Assembly (NCBI RefSeq): GCF_038397735.1
Contig: NZ_CP151635.1
Coordinates: forward strand, 124,001-188,000
DNA: 64,000 bases
Reading direction: 5' to 3'
Origin: Microbacterium sp. LWH13-1.2
GTDB taxonomy: Bacteria > Actinomycetota > Actinomycetes > Actinomycetales > Microbacteriaceae
The notes beneath the pieces are model-generated. The model saw only the letters and a program-made list of their open reading frames with translations. It had not been told where the DNA came from and searched no databases. Shown here one piece after another: positions 58,978 through 64,000 of this stretch. A program made the position numbers and the translations under genes. The first letter of the stretch is position 1, and every line of letters starts with the position of its first letter.

Positions 58978-59513
58978 GCCGCAACCTGGCGAACCCGCCG
59001 AGCATCCCCGGTCCGCGCCCCGGGCGGGATGAGGCAGTGGCCGTCGTCGCCTTCGGGGCGAATCTCGGTGACCGGGAGAGCACGATCCGCGCAGCGGCCG
59101 AGCGCATCGCGCGGCTGCCCCTGGTCGCCGACGTCCGTCTGTCGCCGCTCTTCGAGACGGTCGCGCTGCGTCTCGACGGCCCCGACCCCGAGGCCCCCGG
59201 ATACGTCAACGCCGTGGCCCTCGTGACCACGCGACTCGCGCCGTCGATCCTCCTCGGGATGCTGCATGCGATCGAAGACGAGCACGGCCGGGAACGCCAC
59301 GAACGCTGGGGCGACCGGACCCTCGACCTGGATCTGATCGCCTACGGCGACGAGTCCTCCGACGATGAGCGCCTGCAGCTGCCCCATCCGAGGGCCTTCG
59401 AGCGGCTGTTCGTGCTCGAGCCCTGGCTCGAGCTCGATGCCGATGCCGAGTTGCCGGGCCGCGGCAGGGTCGCTGACCTCGTCACTCGCCTGCGTGCTTC
59501 GGAGCAGCGATGA
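58974..59513 (+). CDS. folK: 2-amino-4-hydroxy-6-hydroxymethyldihydropteridine diphosphokinase
   Basis: A 179-residue kinase transferring pyrophosphate from ATP to hydroxymethyl-dihydropterin. 'VVAFGANLGDRESTIRAA' is the glycine-rich start. 'RHERWGDRTLDLDLIAYGD' contains the W-G-x-R-x-L-D-x-D-[IL] HPPK signature and 'LPHPRAFERLFVLEPW' is the last conserved block. About 20 extra residues precede the first strand. It overlaps both neighbours by four bases. Confidence 0.95.
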   Translation: MSRNLANPPSIPGPRPGRDEAVAVVAFGANLGDRESTIRAAAERIARLPLVADVRLSPLFETVALRLDGPDPEAPGYVNAVALVTTRLAPSILLGMLHAIEDEHGRERHERWGDRTLDLDLIAYGDESSDDERLQLPHPRAFERLFVLEPWLELDADAELPGRGRVADLVTRLRASEQR

Positions 59514-60007
59514 AGCGCACCTCTGTCGGACTGCTCGTCGTCCTCGCGCTCCTCGCAGGGGCCGCGGGGTACGTGCTCGACCACATGCTCACCGCCATGG
59601 GGCGCACCACGTTCACGCCGTCGCTTCTGCTGCCCGTGCTGCTTCTGCTCATCGCCGCAGCGTCGCTCGGCGTGGCCTGGCCGGTGCGCTCGAGCGTTCG
59701 CCAGGGGGTGCGCATCGACCCGTTCCGCGCGACGCGTGCCGTGACCCTCGCCCGGGCCTCCAGCCTGGTGGGCGCGATCATGGCGGGGTTCGGCGCGGGC
59801 CTTCTGGTGTTCCTTCTCTCCAGGCCGATCGATCCCCCGGTAGGGTCGACTGTGGCGATGCTGGCACTGATCGGAAGCGCGATCGTGCTCGTGGTCGCCG
59901 CGCTCATCGCCGAACAGTTCTGCATACTTCCGAAGGATCCTGATGACTCAGAACCCAGAGATCGAGCCGGGGATCCCGGCCCCGCTGAACTCGGCGGAGG
60001 TCACTGA
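59510..60007 (+). CDS. DUF3180 membrane protein
   Basis: A 165-residue membrane protein with four helices that matches the DUF3180 family by position and layout. It sits directly after folK in most actinobacteria, as here with a four-base overlap. The function is unknown. The ATG start 'MKRTSVGLLVVLALLAG' begins in the first helix. The last 65 bases overlap the next gene, and the end of the protein is a charged tail. Confidence 0.83.
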   Translation: MKRTSVGLLVVLALLAGAAGYVLDHMLTAMGRTTFTPSLLLPVLLLLIAAASLGVAWPVRSSVRQGVRIDPFRATRAVTLARASSLVGAIMAGFGAGLLVFLLSRPIDPPVGSTVAMLALIGSAIVLVVAALIAEQFCILPKDPDDSEPRDRAGDPGPAELGGGH

Positions 60008-60539
60008 CCTCGCGGCTCTCGACCAGGGCACCTACTCCCAGCTGCGCACTGCGCGAAGTGAGGCGAGACTGGAGCTCGACGGCAGCTGGCACCAGATCTC
60101 GCCGCGATACGTCGTGTCGCAGATCGTGCAGAACGTGATCTTCGTGGCATTCGTGCTCGCGATCGCGCTGGTGCTCGCGCTCGTGCTGCACCAGACGTGG
60201 GTGTGGATCCCCGCGGGGGTCATCGTGCTGATCACGCTGATCACGCTGATCATCCTCCCTCGGCAGGCGAAGGCCATCGGCTACATGCTCCGCGCCGACG
60301 ACATCGTCTTCCGCAAGGGCATCCTCTGGCAGCGCATGATCGCGGTGCCCTACGGGCGCATGCAGCTCGTCGACATCACGCAGGGGCCGCTCGACCGCGC
60401 CTTCGGGGTCACGCAGCTCAAGATGGTGACGGCAGCCGCGACCACCGGTGTGCAGATCCCCGGGCTGACCCAGGCCGCGTCCGAGGCGCTGCGCGACACC
60501 CTCATCGAAGTGGCCGAGACCCGCCGGACGGGCCTGTGA
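59943..60539 (+). CDS. PH-domain (bPH2/YdbS-like) membrane protein
   Basis: A 198-residue protein with two central helices (~62-102) followed by one bacterial PH domain. The signature 'LRADDIVFRKGILWQRMIAVPYGRMQ' (in pieces at ~116-140) is typical of the DUF304/bPH2 group, and 'GPLDRAFG' is its second block. It overlaps the previous gene by 65 bases and the next by four. The next gene encodes a larger PH-domain partner, similar to YdbS and YdbT of Bacillus. Such pairs are implicated in resistance to bacteriocins and envelope stress; the role here is not known. Confidence 0.85.
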   Translation: MTQNPEIEPGIPAPLNSAEVTDLAALDQGTYSQLRTARSEARLELDGSWHQISPRYVVSQIVQNVIFVAFVLAIALVLALVLHQTWVWIPAGVIVLITLITLIILPRQAKAIGYMLRADDIVFRKGILWQRMIAVPYGRMQLVDITQGPLDRAFGVTQLKMVTAAATTGVQIPGLTQAASEALRDTLIEVAETRRTGL

Positions 60540-62545
60540 GCGAGCAGCAGTTCCCGCCGCCCCCCGCGGCGAACGTCGAGCCGCGGGCCGAGTCGACGAC
60601 CCTCGCCGACGGCGAGTGGCATCGGATGCATCCGCTCACCCCGCTGTTCAAGGGCGGGCTGGCGCTCATCATCATCGCCGGTATCGCGATCGCGAACCTG
60701 CGCGACCGTCTCATCGCCTGGTTCGTCGACCTCTTCACTCCGGAAGAAGCGCACTACGACGACTACACGGGCGGAGACCCCGTCGACTGGGTGCTCGCCA
60801 ACAACCTGATCCTCGTGGTGCTGCTCGGCGTGCTGGCCCTGGTGATCGTGCTGGTCGGGATCTTCTGGTTCATCTGGCGCTTCCAGCAGTTCCGGATCAC
60901 GGGCGACCACGTCGAGGTGCGCAAGGGCATCATCTTCCGCTCGCACCGCCGCGCTCCCCTGGATCGCGTGCAGGGAGTGAACCTCACGCGCCCGTTCCCC
61001 GCGCGCATCATCGGCCTCGCGAAGCTCGAGGTGGTGGGTGCCGGCACAGACTCGAACGTCGAGCTCGAGTACCTCGCCACTCCTCGTGCCGAGTCCGTGC
61101 GCTCCGACATCCTGCGTCTCGCGTCCGGGGCTCGCGCCGCCCGGCAGACGGCAGCGGACGCGGTATCCGGCGTTCGCCCGGCGAACCCTGCCGCAGCCGT
61201 TCCCGGCGTGCCCGGATCGGCTCGGGCTCAGCTCGTCGGATCCGTGAACGACGGTGTCAACGGCCTGATCGGCGGTGTCGACCTCGCCGACGTCGAACCC
61301 GAGAGCGTGGTCAAGATCCCGGCCGGGCGTCTGATCGGGTCGCAGCTGATCTCGAGCGTGCTGTGGGTCGTCTTCTTCGGCGTGATCTTCGGGGTCGCGG
61401 TCGGCGGCGTCGCGATCGGATCGCTGATCGACGGCGACCCGATCGGAGGCTTCCTCGGCCTCGGGATCACGCTCGGCATCGGAATCCCGATGGTCATCGC
61501 CGTCGTCGGCATCACCTGGGCGCAGATCTCGAAGTCCCTGCGGTACTCGATCGCACCGACTCCTGACGGCGTGCGGATCACCTACGGGTTGCTGACCACC
61601 GTCACCGAGACGCTGCCCCCGGGCCGCATCTTCGCCGTGGAGGTCACGCAGTCGCTGCTGTGGCGTCCGTTCGGCTGGTGGACCATCAAGATCAACCGCA
61701 TGAGTGGCAAGAGCGCGGCACAGCAGTCCTCCGGCTCGGCCCAGCAGTTCAACGTCGTGCTGCCCGTCGGCAAACGCGCCGACGTCGAGCGAGTGCTCGC
61801 GCTGATCCTGCCGGATGCGCCCGTCGCCGACATCCCGCTCGTCTGGGAGCACGGCATCCTCGGCCCGGTCGAGGGCGATCCGTACCGCACGATGCCTCGT
61901 CGTGCGTGGTGGCGGAGGCCCTTGTCGTGGAAGCGGCACGGCTACGCGCTCACCGAGTTCGGCCTGCTGTTGCGCAGAGGAACGGTGTGGCGCAAGCTCG
62001 CCGTCTTCCCGCTCGCCCGACTGCAGGGCGTCTCGCTCTCGCAGGGACCGATCGACCGCGCTCAGCGCGTCTCGGGGGCACAGGTGCACTCGGTGCAGGG
62101 CCTCATCACCGGCTACCTGTCGGGGCTCGAGCGGGATGACGCGCTCTTCCTCCTCGACGGTGTGAGCTCGGCCGCGGTCGCCGCTGCGGCGCGGGACCAT
62201 ACTCACCGCTGGGGCGAGTACGTGACGGATGCCGACGGAGCTCAGGTTCCCGGCGGGTATCCGGGAGTCGGCGCCGAGGCTGCGCCCGGTGTGATCGGTG
62301 CTCCTCCGATGCCGCCCGTGGGCACGCCCGCGCGGGTGACCCCGCCTCCGCCGTACGTGGGCCCGGGTGCGCCACCTGCGCCGCCGGTTTCTCCGCCTGT
62401 TCCGCCAGCCGCAGCTCCGCCGGTTGCTCATCCGGCTCCACCGGTCGGCCCGCCGGCTCCACCGGTCGGCCCGCCGGCTCCACCGGTGGCTCCGCCCACG
62501 GCCCCTCCCGCTCCGCCCGTGCCTCCGGCGCCGAACGGTGAGTGA
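60536..62545 (+). CDS. PH-domain (YdbT-like) membrane protein with Pro-rich tail
   Basis: A 669-residue membrane protein with three bacterial PH (DUF304) domains, at ~120-190, ~330-430 and ~465-545. Pairs of helices lie between them (~38-60, ~85-112, ~265-330), the layout of YdbT. Typical pieces are 'VEVRKGIIFRSHRRAPLDRV' and 'LLLRRGTVWRKLAVFPLARL'. The last ~90 residues are Pro/Ala/Val repeats ('PPAPPVGPPAPPV'). GTG 60536 overlaps the YdbS-like stop (GTGA). The C-terminal tail is likely cytoplasmic. It overlaps the next gene by eight bases. Confidence 0.87.
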   Translation: MSEQQFPPPPAANVEPRAESTTLADGEWHRMHPLTPLFKGGLALIIIAGIAIANLRDRLIAWFVDLFTPEEAHYDDYTGGDPVDWVLANNLILVVLLGVLALVIVLVGIFWFIWRFQQFRITGDHVEVRKGIIFRSHRRAPLDRVQGVNLTRPFPARIIGLAKLEVVGAGTDSNVELEYLATPRAESVRSDILRLASGARAARQTAADAVSGVRPANPAAAVPGVPGSARAQLVGSVNDGVNGLIGGVDLADVEPESVVKIPAGRLIGSQLISSVLWVVFFGVIFGVAVGGVAIGSLIDGDPIGGFLGLGITLGIGIPMVIAVVGITWAQISKSLRYSIAPTPDGVRITYGLLTTVTETLPPGRIFAVEVTQSLLWRPFGWWTIKINRMSGKSAAQQSSGSAQQFNVVLPVGKRADVERVLALILPDAPVADIPLVWEHGILGPVEGDPYRTMPRRAWWRRPLSWKRHGYALTEFGLLLRRGTVWRKLAVFPLARLQGVSLSQGPIDRAQRVSGAQVHSVQGLITGYLSGLERDDALFLLDGVSSAAVAAAARDHTHRWGEYVTDADGAQVPGGYPGVGAEAAPGVIGAPPMPPVGTPARVTPPPPYVGPGAPPAPPVSPPVPPAAAPPVAHPAPPVGPPAPPVGPPAPPVAPPTAPPAPPVPPAPNGE

Positions 62546-63242
62546 TCCTTCGCGCCGCGACGGGCGCCTCGGAGTCGGCATCATCGGCGCCGGACGCGTC
62601 GGTCCGGTCATCGGTGCGGCGCTCGCCGGTGCCGGTCACGCGATCACGGGAATCACGAGCGGCTCGGACGACGATCGTGCGTCCGCCGTGCTGCCCGACG
62701 TTCCGATCCTCGACGCGCTCGAAGTGGTGAGGCGCAGTGAACTCGTCGTGATCGCCGTCCCGCACGATCAGCTTCCCGCCCTGATCGCGGGCATCTCCGA
62801 GGTGGGCGGCTGGCAGCTCGGGCAGCTCGTGCTGCACACCGACCCCGGGTACGGCATCGACGTCCTGCGCCCGGCCGCCGAGAGCGGTGCGATCCCGCTC
62901 GCCGTGCACCCGGCCATCACCTTCACGGGCACGACGATCGACCTGCGCCAGCTGCAGGCGAGCTACGCCGCGGTCACGGCGCCGCCTGCGGTGCTGCCCA
63001 TCGCCCAGGCGCTGGCGGTGGAGATGGGCTGCGAGCCCGTGGTCGTCGCGGAAGCCGACAGAGCGGCATACGCGGACGTGATCGAGGCGGCGACAGAGTT
63101 CTCGCGGTCTATCATCGTGCAGTCCACCACGCGCCTCGGCGAGATCGGCATCGAGAACCCGGGAGGGTATCTGTCTGCGCTGGTGCAGTCGACCGTCGAA
63201 CGGGCGCTGCGGGACGCATCTGGTCCCTCGCCGCTGCTCTGA
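62538..63242 (+). CDS. Rossmann-fold protein (DUF2520-like oxidoreductase)
   Basis: A 234-residue protein with an N-terminal NAD(P)-binding fold ('VGIIGAGRVGPVIGAALAGAG') and 'LVLHTDPGYGIDVL' followed by 'AVHPAITFTGT', which is typical of the DUF2520 group related to pyrroline-carboxylate and ketopantoate reductase-like enzymes. It often lies beside pantothenate genes (panC) in actinobacteria, which are absent here within the window. GTG 62538 overlaps the previous gene by eight bases and begins in a Ser/Arg-rich leader. Activity is not established. Confidence 0.82.
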   Translation: MSDPSRRDGRLGVGIIGAGRVGPVIGAALAGAGHAITGITSGSDDDRASAVLPDVPILDALEVVRRSELVVIAVPHDQLPALIAGISEVGGWQLGQLVLHTDPGYGIDVLRPAAESGAIPLAVHPAITFTGTTIDLRQLQASYAAVTAPPAVLPIAQALAVEMGCEPVVVAEADRAAYADVIEAATEFSRSIIVQSTTRLGEIGIENPGGYLSALVQSTVERALRDASGPSPLL

Positions 63243-63261
63243 GGCCACAAGCCCACCGAGG

Positions 63262-64000
63262 TCAGCGGCCTCCCGAGAAGCCGCCTCCTCCGCCACCGCC
63301 CGAGAAGCCGCCTCCGAACGAGCCGCCGGAACTCGACGAGCTGCTCGCGCTCGGGGCCGAGTAGCTCGCGGCCGCGTTCGACGAGGCCGCGAACGCGACC
63401 AGCTGCCCAGTCACGAAGGGAGCGCCGGGATCGCCGATCCACGAGGCCCCGCGCTGTTCCGAGGTGTAGGCGCTTTCGAGCACCCGACCCCACTCGTCCT
63501 CCATGCCGAACAGCATCGCGTAGGGGAGAAGGCGTTCGTAGACGACGATCACGTTCGCGCTGCCGTCCTGACGGCGCTCGGCTCCCGAGTACGACTGGAG
63601 CATCTGCAGTCGGTCGGCCTCGGCCACGCGGATGAACTCCTTCACCCCCATGAGGTACTCGTATTCCCTGGCTCCGTCGGAGGTCAGGACAGTGTGCTTC
63701 GAGAAGCTGTAGAGCGAGGACAGCAGAACGAGGAACAGGCCGAAGGCGATGGCCACGAACGCGGGCAACGCCGTGACCCTGCCCGCGATGATGCCCCAGA
63801 GGCCGAGACCGAAGCCTGTGACCGCGACGGCGATCGCACACCACTGCAGGATCATCGCGCCGCGGCTGCGCGCCTTCGTCGCCAGACCCCGCGACACCGC
63901 CGTGTCGGTGCCGCTCTTCACCAGGGTCGTCATGCGTGCGGCGAAGTCCTCGCTCGAGCTCGGGAGCTCCGCGACGCCATCGGCGTCGGCATCCGTGAAC
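63262..64000 (-). CDS. DUF2207 membrane protein, C-terminal part
   Basis: The reading frame is open to the window edge, so only the last ~245 residues are visible and the start lies beyond it. The part ends in a Gly/Ser-rich, low-complexity tail ('GGGGGGGFSGGR'), and has two helices (~50-90 of the visible part) plus 'EYEYLMGVKEFIRVAEADRL' and 'YERLLPYAMLFGMEDEW', as in the DUF2207 (YciQ-like) family. The ATG at 63933 is internal, because the upstream codons continue the same pattern. The gene converges on the Rossmann-fold gene, with 19 bases between their ends. No function is established. Confidence 0.85.
   Translation of the reverse strand, partial: FTDADADGVAELPSSSEDFAARMTTLVKSGTDTAVSRGLATKARSRGAMILQWCAIAVAVTGFGLGLWGIIAGRVTALPAFVAIAFGLFLVLLSSLYSFSKHTVLTSDGAREYEYLMGVKEFIRVAEADRLQMLQSYSGAERRQDGSANVIVVYERLLPYAMLFGMEDEWGRVLESAYTSEQRGASWIGDPGAPFVTGQLVAFAASSNAAASYSAPSASSSSSSGGSFGGGFSGGGGGGGFSGGR

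Overview
The window is high-GC actinobacterial DNA, most probably from a Microbacteriaceae chromosome of the Microbacterium type. The reasons are the strong G/C third-position bias, Tat and lipoprotein signals, the conserved block ftsH-folE-folP-folB-folK-DUF3180-PH-PH, the tilS/hpt/ftsH neighbourhood, an LtrA protein, and many leaderless promoters (TANNNT, six bases, then ATG or GTG). No rRNA or CRISPR array was seen. Three tRNA genes (Phe, Asp, Glu) lie at 49.4-49.7 kb.

Layout. (1) 1-4.5 kb: the end of an alpha/beta hydrolase, an aldehyde dehydrogenase, an MFS sugar-type symporter, a mycoredoxin-like protein, and a standalone SIP-domain protein under a perfect DtxR/IdeR-type iron box. (2) 4.6-31.7 kb: a large surface-polysaccharide locus. 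It holds a nucleotidyltransferase, a GT2-GtrA glycosyltransferase, a flippase, a Wzz-like protein, a Wzy-like polymerase, a CDP-alcohol phosphotransferase with an apparent CTG start, a beta-helix protein, two giant secreted propeller/LamG/PKD proteins each preceded by a small anchored protein, two more glycosyltransferases, Gfo/Idh and TIM-barrel enzymes, and a polyprenyl-phosphate sugar transferase. Four starts in this locus carry clusters of a recurrent (A/T)CTGGGGA(A/T)-type box, 12 copies in all, which suggests one regulator for the locus. (3) 32-45.8 kb: LtrA, a Tat-lipoprotein intradiol dioxygenase, a fatty-acid desaturase, an ABC-2 exporter, a DivIVA-like coiled-coil protein, two wall-anchor-type surface proteins, an AEC transporter and a GntR regulator.

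(4) 45.9-49.4 kb: a 3.4-kb integrated element bounded by perfect 112-bp direct repeats that include the 3' part of tRNA-Phe. It keeps only remnants of an actinomycete integrative and conjugative element (a frameshifted Pra-like gene and the N-terminal piece of a TraB/FtsK-like translocase). It carries a tight two-gene DUF262 + HEPN module, the best candidate for an undescribed defence or toxin system in the window. (5) 49.4-64 kb: tRNAs, a Tat-exported M23 peptidase, pyrophosphatase, TMEM175-like channel, tilS, a DUF937 protein, hpt, ftsH, the folate operon with PH-domain membrane proteins, a Rossmann-fold protein and the end of a DUF2207 protein.

Working together: the polysaccharide genes can prime (sugar transferase), extend (glycosyltransferases), flip, polymerise and length-control a polymer. 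The nucleotidyltransferase and CDP-alcohol transferase could add a phospho-alcohol to it. Three secreted proteins share a C- or N-terminal module that may bind the polymer. All functions are inferred from sequence features read by eye; no database search was run.
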